From assembly GCF_004139715.1 (NCBI RefSeq), contig NZ_CP035544.1, forward strand, positions 1,054,001 through 1,118,000: a DNA stretch of 64,000 nucleotides, read 5' to 3'. Positions 36,196 to 46,105 of this stretch are shown one piece after another (within the stretch, counting starts at the first letter, position 1; the number at the start of each line of letters is the position of its first letter). Below the pieces are notes generated by a model that was not told the origin of the DNA, did not search any database, and worked only from the letters and a program-made list of their open reading frames with translations. This stretch comes from Muriicola soli (GTDB lineage Bacteria; Bacteroidota; Bacteroidia; Flavobacteriales; Flavobacteriaceae). The translations under genes were made by a program, and so were the position numbers.

Positions 36196-37038
36196 TCAAT
36201 TCTCGGCACCTAGGAAGCATAACCTTGAAAATTGATTATTAGATAAGAATGAAAGGTGCCAAATAGTGAAACTCGCCTCTTGAAATTGTTTAGGATAGTT
36301 ATGCGAGAAAGAATGTTCGTGCCCATAGATTTGAGATTTAGGGTTAGAATTAAAATCATGATCTAATCCAATAGGCTCAATAGCAATAAAAACTATATTA
36401 TTCAAAGTACTTAAATGTTGTATTAATGATTCTAATTGATTTTGCGTGAAATATTCCAGTACCCCCATGAAGGTTACAAAAATTGAATTTCCCTGAGGAT
36501 TAATTGCTATCCAATCGTTAATGTCTTTTGCAACAAATTCAAGTTTTTTATTACCAGCATATTTTATTTCATTAAGTTTTATTTGATCGAGACTAAGATC
36601 AACACCAATAAATCTCTGGATGTCCGGAAATTTCTTGGATAAATAAGAAAGGATATAACCATTTCCACACCCTATTTCTACCAGAGAATCATATTTTATT
36701 TGAGTATTAGCTAGTTTTTTCTGGAGCAAATCAAAAATGAACTCGGATTTGGGCAAATCATTGTTCACTAATCTTTCTTCATATTTTGAGCAGAATTCAT
36801 GACCTTGATTTATCCAAAAATCCTTGTGAATACTTGCTAGAGATTCTGCGCCCGCATTTTCTGCTTTTTTGAGAAGAGCTCGTCTCATTAATTTGTCAGT
36901 TATTGTAGGATTATTATCTACAAAAAAACTCAAGCCCTGAATTTGTAATTCCTTTGCTCTTTTCGGAAATAATACAAGCATAATATTACCAACCGTAACG
37001 GTTAGGATTTTAATGACAATTGAACGAAGCTTTTTCAT
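36196..37038 (-). CDS. Class I SAM-dependent methyltransferase
   Basis: A 280-residue protein with a hydrophobic N-terminus (VIKILTVTVGNIMLVLF), then a Rossmann methyltransferase core: VEIGCGNGYILSYL (motif I) near 115, FIGVDLSLDQI (SAM ribose-binding acidic residue), and LEFVAKDINDWI. The substrate cannot be read. It is convergent with the CPBP-like gene (25-base gap) and lies between the assembly line and mnmE. It could be a tailoring enzyme for the NRPS-PKS product or an unrelated gene. Its DNA is AT-rich, like the island rather than the housekeeping side. Confidence 0.8.
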   Translation of the reverse strand: MKKLRSIVIKILTVTVGNIMLVLFPKRAKELQIQGLSFFVDNNPTITDKLMRRALLKKAENAGAESLASIHKDFWINQGHEFCSKYEERLVNNDLPKSEFIFDLLQKKLANTQIKYDSLVEIGCGNGYILSYLSKKFPDIQRFIGVDLSLDQIKLNEIKYAGNKKLEFVAKDINDWIAINPQGNSIFVTFMGVLEYFTQNQLESLIQHLSTLNNIVFIAIEPIGLDHDFNSNPKSQIYGHEHSFSHNYPKQFQEASFTIWHLSFLSNNQFSRLCFLGAEN

Positions 37039-37218
37039 GATAACAATTTGAAACTAAATAGTCAAACGATTTTATGAACTAAATATTTCAGAAAAGTAGT
37101 GAGACGGTAGGCAAATATTTTTATCCAATAGAAAAATTTTTGAAAGTATAATTAACAAAACTTTTGCGTATCTGTATAGAATGAAAAATATTTATAATGC
37201 AAGACAATTTTTTTCAAT

Positions 37219-38616
37219 TTACTTCCCGATACAAAAATTCGAAAAGATATTGCCCAGCAGGTCGTCCGAACTGATTTTTCCGGTAATTTCCCCGAGGTGG
37301 TAGAGGACCTGACGGATATCAACGGCCAGTAAATCGCCTGAAAGACCGGCTTCAAGGCCCTCCTGAACTTTAACTATTTCTTCTGTTGCCTTTATCAATG
37401 CATTGTAATGGCGTGAGTTAGAGATAATGGTATCTCCAGAGGAAAGCGCTCCGGTATTTACCAGCTCCAGAAACACATCTTTCAGCTTTTCCAGACCTGA
37501 ATTTTCCTTCGCCGAGATATAAAGAGCTGTTGGCAATTCCCCCTTTAGGTCCGATAAGATTTTGTCGTCGAGGGCGTCGACTTTATTGAATACCAGCAAA
37601 ATTCTTTTATTCGGATAACTATCCCTCAGGGACTCCAACCTGTGTTGAGCCTTTTCGAGTTTTGAGTTGGAATTTCCCAGTTCAAAGGCATCGACGAGGT
37701 AGATGACCAAACCCGCCTTCTCAATCTTCTCATGGGTCTTGCGTATTCCTATCGATTCCACGACGTCTTCAGTGTCCCTTATCCCAGCAGTATCGATAAA
37801 GCGAAATCCGATCCCGCCGATCACGAGTTCGTCCTCAATGGTATCTCTTGTGGTCCCCGGGATAGGACTTACAATAGCGCGTTCCTCTTTTAACAAGGCG
37901 TTCAGAAGAGTGGATTTACCCACATTCGGCTCACCAACTATAGCGATCGGGATACCATTTTTTATGACATTTCCCAAGGCAAAGGAATCGACAAGATTCT
38001 TGAAGACGGCTTGAATCCGGACAAGCAGTTCAGAGAACTGTGCTTTGTCTGCAAATTCAACGTCTTCCTCAGCAAAATCCAGCTCGAGTTCAATCAGGGA
38101 GGCAAAATTGAGCAATTCTTCGCGCAGCTTTGAGATCTCATTGCTAAATCCACCACGCATCTGTTGAAGGGCGAGCTGGTGGGATGCAGCATTCTCGGAG
38201 GCGATCAGGTCGGCTACGGCTTCGGCCTGACTAAGATCTAATTTTCCATTAAGAAATCCTCTCAGGGTAAATTCTCCTGCCTCGGCCATGCGGCACCCTT
38301 TTCGTAAAAACAGTTGTATGATTTCCTGCTGAATATAGGGTGAACCATGACATGAGATCTCAATCACATTTTCCCCGGTGTAGGAATTAGGGCCTTTGAA
38401 CACGGTGACCAAGACCTGGTCTATGGTTCGGGAGCCATCCATGATATATCCCAGGTGAACGGTATGACTTTTTTCTTGTGTAAGAAGTTTGGAACTGTTC
38501 GGGCGAAATACTTCAGAGGTTTTTGAAATGGCGTCCCTGCCTGAGACGCGTATAACGGCGATGGCTCCGGTGCCCGGAGCTGTGGCCATTGCTACAATAG
38601 TATCCTGAGGGATCAT
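37219..38616 (-). CDS. mnmE: tRNA modification GTPase MnmE
   Basis: A 465-residue protein of standard length. It starts DTIVAMATAPGTGAIAVIRV and has the folate-binding N-domain with GRDAISKTSEVF, the helical domain, and an inserted G domain: VGEPNVGKSTLLNAL near 225, PGTTRDTIEDE (G2) near 250, DTAGIRDTED (G3) and FNKVDALDD (G4). It ends FCIGK, the C-x-G-K motif needed for chemistry. With MnmG it makes 5-carboxymethylaminomethyl-uridine at the wobble position of tRNAs. It marks the return to housekeeping composition. A -7-like TATTTTTG lies at 38630-38637 on the minus strand. Confidence 0.97.
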   Translation of the reverse strand: MIPQDTIVAMATAPGTGAIAVIRVSGRDAISKTSEVFRPNSSKLLTQEKSHTVHLGYIMDGSRTIDQVLVTVFKGPNSYTGENVIEISCHGSPYIQQEIIQLFLRKGCRMAEAGEFTLRGFLNGKLDLSQAEAVADLIASENAASHQLALQQMRGGFSNEISKLREELLNFASLIELELDFAEEDVEFADKAQFSELLVRIQAVFKNLVDSFALGNVIKNGIPIAIVGEPNVGKSTLLNALLKEERAIVSPIPGTTRDTIEDELVIGGIGFRFIDTAGIRDTEDVVESIGIRKTHEKIEKAGLVIYLVDAFELGNSNSKLEKAQHRLESLRDSYPNKRILLVFNKVDALDDKILSDLKGELPTALYISAKENSGLEKLKDVFLELVNTGALSSGDTIISNSRHYNALIKATEEIVKVQEGLEAGLSGDLLAVDIRQVLYHLGEITGKISSDDLLGNIFSNFCIGK

Positions 38617-38726
38617 CGAATAATTTTTGCAAAAATAGGGAAAAGGAATTTTGGGTACCTACTGTACTTTTTGTAACAAATTGAAGAAAGAATAGACAAA
38701 TAATATATAACTATCAATCATCAATC

Positions 38727-39089
38727 ATGGAAGTCATCAATCAATCAACACTACGGGTAGACAGGCAACTGCTTGTTATAACACATTTAACGCAGCTCTT
38801 GTCCTATATCATTGGTTTCGGCGGACTCATCACCCCCCTTATCATTTGGTTATCCTCCAGGGATAGGGTAGAAGGAATGGATGAGCATGGAAAGGCTATC
38901 CTAAACTTTCAGTTGAGCCTAATCTTGTATTTCATCTTCAGTATTCCTGCCATTCTCCTATTAGGATTGGGTATATTGGGTATAATAGGGGTGATTATTC
39001 TGGGTTTTATATTGCCCATTGTCAATGCAGTAAGGGCAAGTAATGGGGAATCACCGAGTTATTTTATGACGATTCGTTTTATTTCGTAA
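38727..39089 (+). CDS. DUF4870 small membrane protein
   Basis: A 120-residue protein with three hydrophobic segments. LLSYIIGFGGLITPLIIWLS followed by DEHGKAILNFQLSLILYFIF is characteristic of DUF4870 (Tic20-like small integral membrane proteins). Function unknown. Monocistronic: divergent from mnmE and followed by a perfect hairpin terminator. Confidence 0.88.
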   Translation: MEVINQSTLRVDRQLLVITHLTQLLSYIIGFGGLITPLIIWLSSRDRVEGMDEHGKAILNFQLSLILYFIFSIPAILLLGLGILGIIGVIILGFILPIVNAVRASNGESPSYFMTIRFIS

Positions 39090-39102
39090 TAAAATACCAA
39101 TA

Positions 39103-39128
39103 AAAAATCCGGTTCATACCGGATTTTT
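39103..39128. terminator. Bidirectional intrinsic terminator
   Basis: A perfect 11-bp stem (AAAAATCCGGT / ACCGGATTTTT) with a TCAT loop, between the converging DUF4870 gene and dnaN. A and T runs on both sides allow it to work in both directions. Confidence 0.88.
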
Positions 39129-39142
39129 ATTTTAACTCTATC

Positions 39143-40261
39143 TTAGTTATTCAACATCACCGGCATCACAAGCATGGTGACTTCTTCCCCTTCATCGAGG
39201 CCATCCACTGGAGTGAGAATTCCTGCCCTGTTGGGTAGGCTTAATTCCAGGGCTACCTCCTCTGATGAAAGGTTCCCGAGCATTTCAACCAGGAAACGGG
39301 AATTAAACCCGATCTGCATATCATCCCCCTGGTAAGCACAGGTTAGTCGCTCTTCGGCCTTGTTACTGTAGTCGATATCCTCTGCGCTGATATTCAACTC
39401 AGCTCCTGCAATTCGCAACCTGATCTGGTGTGTAGTCCTGTTTGAGAAAATGGATACCCGACGAACAGAACTCAGAAAGTGATTCCTGGCAATCGTTAGC
39501 TTGTTTGGGTTCTCTTTCGGAATTACCGCTTCGTAATTAGGGTATTTCCCGTCAATCAGTCGGCAGATCAATTCGATATTGGAAAAACTGAACTTGGCAT
39601 TGCTGTCATTGTATTCCACCTTTACCTGCTCTTCGCTTCCGGAGAGGATGCCTTTTAATAAATTCAGTGGTTTTTTCGGCATGATAAACTCGGCCACCTC
39701 CGAAGCCTTAACATCGTTTCGCCTGTATTTTACAAGTTTATGAGCATCGGTGGCCACGAAGGTCAAATGTTCCGAAGAAAACTGGAAGAAAACCCCACTC
39801 ATTACAGGTCTCAGATCGTCATTGCCTGCTGCAAAGATGGTTTTGGTGATCGCAGTGGCCAGGATGTCTCCCATGATCGTAGTTGAACTGGGACTACCTA
39901 ATTCTACTGCTTTGGGAAATTCTGCACCATCGGCATACGCAAGGGCATATTTACCGTAATTAGAACTAATCTCTACGGTATGGTTATCTTCCACAACGAA
40001 GGTCAGGGGTTGTTCAGGAAAAGTTTTTAAGGTGTCCAATAGTAGCCTTGCCGGCACGGCAATGGTCCCTTCGTTATCCGATTCCACTTCAAGCTCGGCA
40101 CTCATAGTGGTCTCGAGATCTGAGGCTGAAACAATTAGTTTGCGTTGTTGTAATTCAAAGAGAAAATTATCAAGTATTGGGAGGGTATTGCTGCTATTGA
40201 TTACTCCACCTAATACCTGTAGTTGCTTTAAAAGATATGTACTTGAAACAATGAATTTCAC
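39143..40261 (-). CDS. dnaN: DNA polymerase III beta subunit (sliding clamp)
   Basis: A 372-residue protein of normal clamp length, starting MKFIVSSTYLLKQLQVLGGV. Family blocks include NTLPILDNFLFEL, DLETTMSAELEV, FVATDAHKLVKYRR near 175 and the C-terminal EEVTMLVMPVMLNN, which carries the conserved P-M-x-L-type end. It tethers DNA polymerase III to DNA. A minus-strand -7-like TATATTTG lies at 40380-40387, about 120 bases upstream, without a clear -33 box. Confidence 0.97.
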   Translation of the reverse strand: MKFIVSSTYLLKQLQVLGGVINSSNTLPILDNFLFELQQRKLIVSASDLETTMSAELEVESDNEGTIAVPARLLLDTLKTFPEQPLTFVVEDNHTVEISSNYGKYALAYADGAEFPKAVELGSPSSTTIMGDILATAITKTIFAAGNDDLRPVMSGVFFQFSSEHLTFVATDAHKLVKYRRNDVKASEVAEFIMPKKPLNLLKGILSGSEEQVKVEYNDSNAKFSFSNIELICRLIDGKYPNYEAVIPKENPNKLTIARNHFLSSVRRVSIFSNRTTHQIRLRIAGAELNISAEDIDYSNKAEERLTCAYQGDDMQIGFNSRFLVEMLGNLSSEEVALELSLPNRAGILTPVDGLDEGEEVTMLVMPVMLNN

Positions 40262-40426
40262 AAGTTTAGTTTTTTAGTTGTTTAAGGGGTCGGGATTCGT
40301 TTATATCAGCTTAAAAAAGTTTAACCTACATATTCTATCATGCTTTACTCGTGAAAAAATCACAATAAAGGCTTCCAAACAAATATATCCCAATTGAATA
40401 TTTCCATAAAACTTACTTATCAACAC

Positions 40427-42090
40427 TTATCTGCCATATTGACTCCTTCTCCAAAAGACAAAAAGCAGGGAAATGGCAGCGGCATAGAGTAGGGGAAGCC
40501 CAATGTTTATAAACTGCCATCGACTTTTTTCGGAGGCAATTTTCTCTTCATCCAGCATCGGGATGATCACTTTGCGGTTTCGAATGTTTATAAGTCCGGT
40601 ATCATCCAGAAGGAAATTAAGGCTATTTATCAGGAATTCCTTGTTGCCATAATAGTTATTTGTCCATTTATCGTAACCTAATTCCAGCGGTCGGCCATTG
40701 CGCAATTGGTTGGCGATTAAATCCCCGTCGCTGATGATGATCATTTTGTTTTCTATACCCGTTTCTAAATTCCCTCCCAGGTCTAAAGGTTTAATGCGAT
40801 TGGTAAAAGCCGAATTCAGTTGCCCTTCCACTAAAACCGCAAGAGGGTAATTTCCCTCTGTGTATTTTTCCCTGTCAGGGGGTGTATTCAGGAGATCAAA
40901 GCTGATCAACCTCGGTGTAGTCACTCTTCTGGAGAGGGGCGAACTTTTTGCTAAAACCGTTTTGCTATAGGCATTTTCCAGGGTATCTATTGTACTTGTA
41001 AATTGAAATCTAAGAGCTTCAATATTGGCGTTTACGGGGTGGTTATTCGCCGTAAAGACCATGGGATTGTATACCCAGGGCAGGGGTTGTATTCTGAAGC
41101 ATTACCCTCCCCGCTGGCCAGGACGATTTGTGTACAGTACAGATCATCCACAAGATCCGTATTGAGCCTGACCCCGAATTTAAAAAAGAAGTCATTGAGA
41201 TTGAGATCCCGCGGCAGGGCCATAGCCTCACCTTCCTCGTTAAAGAGGCTGTCGAGCTCCATCACAATAGGATCAACCAGCCAAAGAGAACGACCACCAT
41301 TGACGATAAATTGATCCAGCACGTATTTTTCTTTTTCTGTAAAGGCCTCCGTAGGCTTGGCGATTAGTGCCAGGTCATAAGTTTTTAATTGCTCATATAC
41401 TCCCTGTGGATTGGCCTCAACCGAATCGAGAGTAATGGCCCCAATATTGTAATACTCCCTGACAGAAGTTAGAAGGTCGGCCAAATATATGTCGTTCAGT
41501 TCTCCATTGCCCTTTATCACTGCGATCCGCTTTTTTTCTTTTACCGCCAGTTTAGAAAGAGCGTCTGCAAAGGCGTATTCCAGATTTTGCACCGAATTGT
41601 TTACTCTGGCCTCAACACTTGCTCCTAATTTATTCTTCAGTAGGGGTACCTTTACCGTTCTGTCCCGGTAAGTGACCATCGCCCATGGGAAGACAAGTTC
41701 CTGTGAGACTTTACCTTCCATTTCAGTGGTTACACTGGCGGGAGTAAGGCCAATTCGCTGTAATTGTTCTATGGTGGCTTCTGCCAGGGCAGGGTCCGCC
41801 AACGGATCTTCAAAAGCGTATTTAATCTTACCGTTCTTGTTAGAAATATTTTCTAGGAGTTGCTCAGTTTCCACTTTCAGTCGCTGGAATTCTGAAGGAA
41901 GGTCTCCATCGAGCAGCACGTCCACAATTACAGGAGCGTCAAATCGCTCTAATACCTCTTCACTGGCCTCTGACAGAGTAAAACGGTTGTCTTCAGTTAG
42001 GTCGAATCTAACGAAGAGAATGGAGGAAAGGAGGTTGAGCAAGATCAGGATCCCTAGGCCAATACCCGAATGCATGAGAATTTTCTTCAT
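40427..42090 (-). pseudogene. gldG: GldG, gliding-motility ABC transporter component, frameshifted
   Basis: GldG, the auxiliary membrane protein paired with GldF in the gliding-associated ABC transporter, split over two frames. The first part (42090 to 41032) begins MKKILMHSGIGLGILILLNL and includes SLWLVDPIVMELDSLF; it goes out of frame after EYNPCP. The second part (to 40427) continues NNHPVNANIEALRFQF and ends with a membrane helix (LPLLYAAAISLLFVFW). Reading through with one extra base in the C/G run at 41074-41086 gives PWVYNPMVFTANNHPV, the expected GldG sequence, in a protein of about 555 residues. Either a sequencing or assembly indel, or a true mutation. It starts 4 bases after gldF. 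Confidence 0.85.
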
Positions 42091-42094
42091 GGTC

Positions 42095-42823
42095 TTAGTG
42101 CCGTTGTTTTAATCGGGTTAAGGTGAGGTAGGCAAAAAATATCGAGATCGAAATAAAGTAAACCACATCCCTAGAATCAATTATACCTCTACCAATACGT
42201 TCATAATGGGCTTTCATGCCGAAGTTTTCAATAAAAAGGGAAAGACTACCGTTTGTGATCAAGGCTGCAATCGACTCAAAACCGAGATAGGCAAACAGAG
42301 ATAATAAGATCGCAAGAAGAAAGGCCACAATTTGATTCTCAGACAGCGTTGACGTAAAAATTCCGATACTCGTATAGGCAATAAGCAATAGCAGCATGCC
42401 AAAATAAGATCCCATCACCAAACCGAAGTCGAAATTTCCGGCTTCAGTACCCAAGGCAGAAATACTCCAAACATATATCGTAGTTGGAATCAGTGCCATT
42501 ATTCCCAGAATAAAAATTCCCAGAAACTTGCCCAGCACAAGCGCCCAGGGACTTAGAGGTCTCATGAGGAGCAGCTCAAGTGTTCCTAATTTCATTTCTT
42601 CAGAAAAACTCTTCATGCTCAGTCCCGGAATGAGGATCAGAAAAATGTAGGGAGCTAGCATAAAAAAGGCCGATAGCTCTGCGAATCCATAATCAAATAC
42701 ATTGTAAGGCCCTTTGAACACCCATAAGAACAAACCGTTGACAAGTAAAAATAGGACTAGGGCCAAAGGACCGGTAGCGGTAGTAAAAAAGGATGTTATT
42801 TCTCTTTTGAAGATTGCAAACAT
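42095..42823 (-). CDS. gldF: GldF, gliding-motility ABC transporter permease
   Basis: A 242-residue permease with six helices, starting MFAIFKREITSFFTTATGP. LILIPGLSMKSFSEEMKLGT and LELLLMRPLSPWALVLGKFL form the ABC-2 permease signature typical of GldF. With GldG and the ATPase GldA (not in the window) it forms a transporter implicated in gliding of Flavobacterium. Directly upstream of gldG. Confidence 0.93.
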   Translation of the reverse strand: MFAIFKREITSFFTTATGPLALVLFLLVNGLFLWVFKGPYNVFDYGFAELSAFFMLAPYIFLILIPGLSMKSFSEEMKLGTLELLLMRPLSPWALVLGKFLGIFILGIMALIPTTIYVWSISALGTEAGNFDFGLVMGSYFGMLLLLIAYTSIGIFTSTLSENQIVAFLLAILLSLFAYLGFESIAALITNGSLSLFIENFGMKAHYERIGRGIIDSRDVVYFISISIFFAYLTLTRLKQRH

Positions 42824-42828
42824 AGGGT

Positions 42829-43125
42829 TTAGTTTAGGCTGTGCACTTTCTGAACGCTCCAGGCCTCAGGTTTATCTGCAAAAAGTTTTTTAGTTCGCCC
42901 CCATACATCTTTGAAGAAGTCCGAATTGCGGTACGCTTCCAGATGTTCTTCAGTTTCCCATTGACTGTAGGTAAAAAAGAGGGTAGAATCACTGGCGTCC
43001 TGATAAAGTTCTAATAGAGAACAGCCCTCAAAGCCTCTTATTTTATCTTTTGTTGCGTCAAAAATTCGTTCAAAACTACTGATATTTTCCTTTTTAAACT
43101 GAAGCTTCACGATTCGTACAATCAT
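42829..43125 (-). CDS. Antibiotic biosynthesis monooxygenase (ABM)-fold protein
   Basis: A 98-residue dimeric ferredoxin-like-fold protein: MIVRIVKLQFKKENISSF, then FEGCSLLELYQDASD, TLFFTYSQWETEEHLEAYRN and a C-terminal strand. ABM-domain proteins include quinol monooxygenases and heme-degrading enzymes; many small ones have no known substrate. It follows the SAM-hydrolase gene directly and precedes gldF by 5 bases, a conserved-looking housekeeping run. Despite the family name, nothing links it to the NRPS-PKS island. Confidence 0.85.
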   Translation of the reverse strand: MIVRIVKLQFKKENISSFERIFDATKDKIRGFEGCSLLELYQDASDSTLFFTYSQWETEEHLEAYRNSDFFKDVWGRTKKLFADKPEAWSVQKVHSLN

Positions 43126-43956
43126 TTAAATAAAATTAATGGTTACGGTATCCCTGTAATCCAATCCAATTAAGCTTGAAGCACTGCCTACGGTGTTGGG
43201 GTCGCTCTTGTAGATGGCTAGCTCTATGTAGTCTGCAGAATTGAACAGGGCCAATAGATCGCCCGGCCCTTTTCTTTGATTTTTATCCAGGTTAAAGTCG
43301 ACAATATCACTGTAATTATTTTCAATCCTCCTGATCTTTTTATTTCTGGCGAGCAATTCAAAATCGCGACCTTTTCTATAGGCATCAAACAGGCTTTTTT
43401 GAATATTGGTCACCACATTGCCGTAGTTGTCGATGTAGATCACGCTGCCGGCAATGGTATTGCCGTTATTTGTAATCCTGGGAGAGAATTCTTTCAGTTC
43501 CTTGAGGTCATTGAATTTCTTCCCCACCACTTCCAAAGTACCGCCACGGGCAATATGGCAGGCTACCTTCACAAAAACCTCCAGTACCGGAAAGGCCCCG
43601 GGATGGGGGTTTGGGATTTTTAGTTCTACGACCTTTTCGGGTTTAATCTCAGTGGTAATCAGACTGCTCACACCATTGTTTGCAAGGATAAAATAATGAC
43701 CGTCCACATAGACCGCGAGGTGTTGGTTCTCCTCCGTGCACTCGGCATCAACCCCAACAATGTGGATAGATCCTTTCGGAAATGCTTTGTATGAATTTTT
43801 CAAGATATAAGCGCATTCCTGGATGTTGAACGGACTAATGGCGTGAGAAATATCAACAATTTTCGCATCTTCCAGCTCGGTGTAAATAGTTCCTTTAATA
43901 GCGCCTACAAAATGGTCTTTATATCCAAAATCGGTGGTTAAAGTGATGATCGCCAT
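43126..43956 (-). CDS. S-adenosyl-L-methionine hydrolase (DUF62 family)
   Basis: A 276-residue protein. It starts MAIITLTTDFGYKDHFVGAI, with Asp and Phe-Gly of the SAM-binding site, then VDISHAISPFNIQECAYIL and HIVGVDAECTEEN. This is the SAM hydroxide adenosyltransferase group, relatives of fluorinase and chlorinase that use water instead of halide and yield adenosine and methionine. The halogenase-specific loop is not expected here. A minus-strand -7-like TAATTTTG lies at 44015-44022, overlapping the phoH promoter region. Confidence 0.9.
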   Translation of the reverse strand: MAIITLTTDFGYKDHFVGAIKGTIYTELEDAKIVDISHAISPFNIQECAYILKNSYKAFPKGSIHIVGVDAECTEENQHLAVYVDGHYFILANNGVSSLITTEIKPEKVVELKIPNPHPGAFPVLEVFVKVACHIARGGTLEVVGKKFNDLKELKEFSPRITNNGNTIAGSVIYIDNYGNVVTNIQKSLFDAYRKGRDFELLARNKKIRRIENNYSDIVDFNLDKNQRKGPGDLLALFNSADYIELAIYKSDPNTVGSASSLIGLDYRDTVTINFI

Positions 43957-43976
43957 TAAGCAATGTTGATATTTTT

Positions 43977-44009
43977 TTGGGTCTTCAAACTGTTTTATTC
44001 TTAAGTTTG
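43977..44009 (+). promoter_or_regulatory. Putative promoter of phoH-purC
   Basis: TTG at 43977-43979, a 22-base spacer and TAAGTTTG at 44002-44009 fit the Bacteroidota housekeeping promoter TTG-N17-23-TAnnTTTG. Transcription would start near 44016, about 65 bases before the TTG start codon of phoH. Confidence 0.55.
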
Positions 44010-44082
44010 TACGTCAAAATTAATCAAAAAAACAGCGTTGCGAAATTTATATTCACCCCATTACAAATAAGAACGAACTTCC

Positions 44083-45036
44083 TTGAACGAACTCACTCTA
44101 GAACTCACAGAAATTAGTCCGAGAGAATTTTTTGGACATCAGAACGAACATATAGACCTTCTCAAAAAGTATTTTCCCAAACTGAAGATCGTTGCCCGAG
44201 GCAGTAAGATCAAAGTTTACGGTGACGATCAGATGCTCGATGAATTCGACAAGCGCTTTAAAATGCTGACAGCTCATTTTTCAAAGTATAACAAGCTTGA
44301 TGAAAATGTAATTGAAAGAGTGCTAACCAGCAACGATAAAGATGAACTTTCATCACCGGCCGACAGCAATGATATTCTCGTCCACGGGGTCAGTGGGAGG
44401 TATATCAAGGCCCAGACTGTAAATCAGCGACGTCTGGTTGACGCCATGTCTAAAAACGATATGGTATTCGCCATAGGCCCTGCAGGAACCGGTAAGACAT
44501 ATACCGGGGTGGCCCTGGCTGTGCGGGCCCTTAAGAATAAGGAAGTAAAAAGAATTATCCTTACGCGTCCGGCGGTGGAAGCAGGGGAGAATCTGGGCTT
44601 TTTACCGGGTGACCTTAAGGAAAAGCTGGATCCATACATGCAACCTTTATACGATGCACTACGCGATATGATCCCTTCTGAAAAATTAGCGCATTACATT
44701 GAGAATGGGACCATTCAGATAGCGCCAATGGCCTTTATGAGGGGCAGGACACTCGATCATGCCTTTGTTATTCTCGATGAAGCCCAAAACACCACTCATG
44801 CGCAGATGAAGATGTTCCTTACGCGAATGGGGAAAAATGCAAAATTTTTACTCACCGGAGACCCGGGACAGATCGACCTTCCCCGCAGGGTGATTTCCGG
44901 ACTAAAAGAGGCCTTGTTAATTCTTAAGAATGTTGAGGGAATTCAGATGATCTACCTTGATGACAAAGATGTAATTCGCCATAAGCTTGTAAAAAAGGTC
45001 ATCGATGCCTATAAGAATATTGAGCATCAGAACTGA
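44083..45036 (+). CDS. PhoH family ATPase (PhoH-like)
   Basis: A 317-residue cytoplasmic ATPase. Walker [21 protein letters not shown] near 131, [20 protein letters not shown] near 165, Walker [21 protein letters not shown] near 225, and [13 protein letters not shown] near 260. PhoH-like proteins are linked to RNA metabolism and ribosome-associated processes; the exact role is unclear. The start codon is TTG at 44083; the first residues [17 protein letters not shown] match the family N-terminus. purC follows 8 bases later. Confidence 0.93.
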   Translation: MNELTLELTEISPREFFGHQNEHIDLLKKYFPKLKIVARGSKIKVYGDDQMLDEFDKRFKMLTAHFSKYNKLDENVIERVLTSNDKDELSSPADSNDILVHGVSGRYIKAQTVNQRRLVDAMSKNDMVFAIGPAGTGKTYTGVALAVRALKNKEVKRIILTRPAVEAGENLGFLPGDLKEKLDPYMQPLYDALRDMIPSEKLAHYIENGTIQIAPMAFMRGRTLDHAFVILDEAQNTTHAQMKMFLTRMGKNAKFLLTGDPGQIDLPRRVISGLKEALLILKNVEGIQMIYLDDKDVIRHKLVKKVIDAYKNIEHQN

Positions 45037-45044
45037 TAACACTT

Positions 45045-46004
45045 ATGAGCAGTAATACGATCATCAGCACTGATTTTGCCTTTCCTGGACAAAAAAAAAT
45101 ATATAAGGGAAAAGTAAGAGAGGTCTACACCCTTGAAAATGATCTTTTGGTGATGATCGCCACAGACCGACTATCGGCATTTGACGTTGTGATGCCCAGG
45201 GGAATTCCTTATAAAGGCCAGATCCTGAACCAGATCGCTACAAAAATGATGGCCGATACCTCAGACATCGTGCCTAACTGGCTGTTGGCAACACCTGATC
45301 CTAATGTGGCTGTTGGCCATGCTTGTGATCCTTTTAAGGTAGAGATGGTGATTCGCGGCTACTTGTCAGGTCACGCTGCCAGGGAATACAAAAGCGGAAA
45401 AAGGACAATTTGTGGCCTTCCCATGCCTGAAGTGATGAAAGAAAACGACAAATTCCCGGAACCTTTGATCACTCCGGCGACCAAGGCAGAGAAAGGCGAT
45501 CACGACGAGGATATCTCAAGGGAAGATATTTTGAAACGGGGTATTGTCTCTGAAGATGACTACGAGGTCCTTGAAAAATATACCAGGGCACTATTTCAGA
45601 GGGGCACCGAGATAGCTGCCGAAAGAGGTCTGATCCTTGTTGATACCAAGTATGAATTTGGAAAGCGAAAAGACGGCACCATCGTCCTAATTGATGAGAT
45701 CCATACGCCTGATTCTTCACGATATTTCTATTCCGAAGGTTATCAAAAGCGGCAGGATAACAACGAGCCGCAAAAGCAACTCTCCAAGGAGTTTGTAAGG
45801 CAGTGGCTTATTCAAAATGGTTTTCAGGGATTGGAAGGGCAACAAGTTCCTGAGATGACCGATGAATACATCAATTCGGTTTCAGAGCGCTATATAGAAC
45901 TGTATGAAAATATCACCGGAGAACATTTTGAGGCAGCTGATATTTCAAATATCAACCAGCGTATTGAAAAAAATGTGCTCGCCTATCTGGGTAAATTGGG
46001 ATAA
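45045..46004 (+). CDS. purC: Phosphoribosylaminoimidazole-succinocarboxamide synthase
   Basis: A 319-residue SAICAR synthetase (ATP + CAIR + aspartate in purine synthesis). Landmarks: [20 protein letters not shown] near 20, [30 protein letters not shown]-type [16 protein letters not shown] near 100, and [20 protein letters not shown] near 205. Length matches the longer class (yeast Ade1-like, ~300 aa) rather than the ~235-aa E. coli form. It is co-transcribed with phoH and followed by a hairpin terminator. Confidence 0.95.
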   Translation: MSSNTIISTDFAFPGQKKIYKGKVREVYTLENDLLVMIATDRLSAFDVVMPRGIPYKGQILNQIATKMMADTSDIVPNWLLATPDPNVAVGHACDPFKVEMVIRGYLSGHAAREYKSGKRTICGLPMPEVMKENDKFPEPLITPATKAEKGDHDEDISREDILKRGIVSEDDYEVLEKYTRALFQRGTEIAAERGLILVDTKYEFGKRKDGTIVLIDEIHTPDSSRYFYSEGYQKRQDNNEPQKQLSKEFVRQWLIQNGFQGLEGQQVPEMTDEYINSVSERYIELYENITGEHFEAADISNINQRIEKNVLAYLGKLG

Positions 46005-46076
46005 TGTTATTTTAAGAACTAAATAAGATAGCTTGGCCACTCTGCCCTAAGAAGATTTTTAAATCTCTTTAAATTA

Positions 46077-46102
46077 AAAAGACCACGTTGCCGTGGTCTT
46101 TT
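46077..46102. terminator. Bidirectional intrinsic terminator after purC and tRNA-Met
   Basis: An 11-bp stem AAAAGACCACG / CGTGGTCTTTT with a 4-base loop, lying between purC (plus) and the 3' end of the tRNA (minus). The A and T runs flank it on both sides. Confidence 0.85.
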
Positions 46103-46105
46103 CAG

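Noticed and set aside
40427-42090. gldG as two separate genes
   Set aside because: The parts continue one another in homology across the frame break, and the second part's first Met lies inside the conserved NNHPVN region's lead-in, so it is not a real gene start.
41672-42112. A 146-codon plus-strand frame over gldG
   Set aside because: Antisense to the clearly conserved GldG N-terminal part and low-complexity (Ser/Arg rich).
42829-43125. The antibiotic-biosynthesis-monooxygenase-fold gene as part of the NRPS-PKS cluster
   Set aside because: It is over 5 kb away in a conserved gliding/SAM hydrolase run with housekeeping composition; the family name alone is not evidence.
43126-43956. A fluorinase or chlorinase
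   Set aside because: The gene is in a housekeeping run and matches the water-using SAM hydrolase group; no halogenation genes are nearby.
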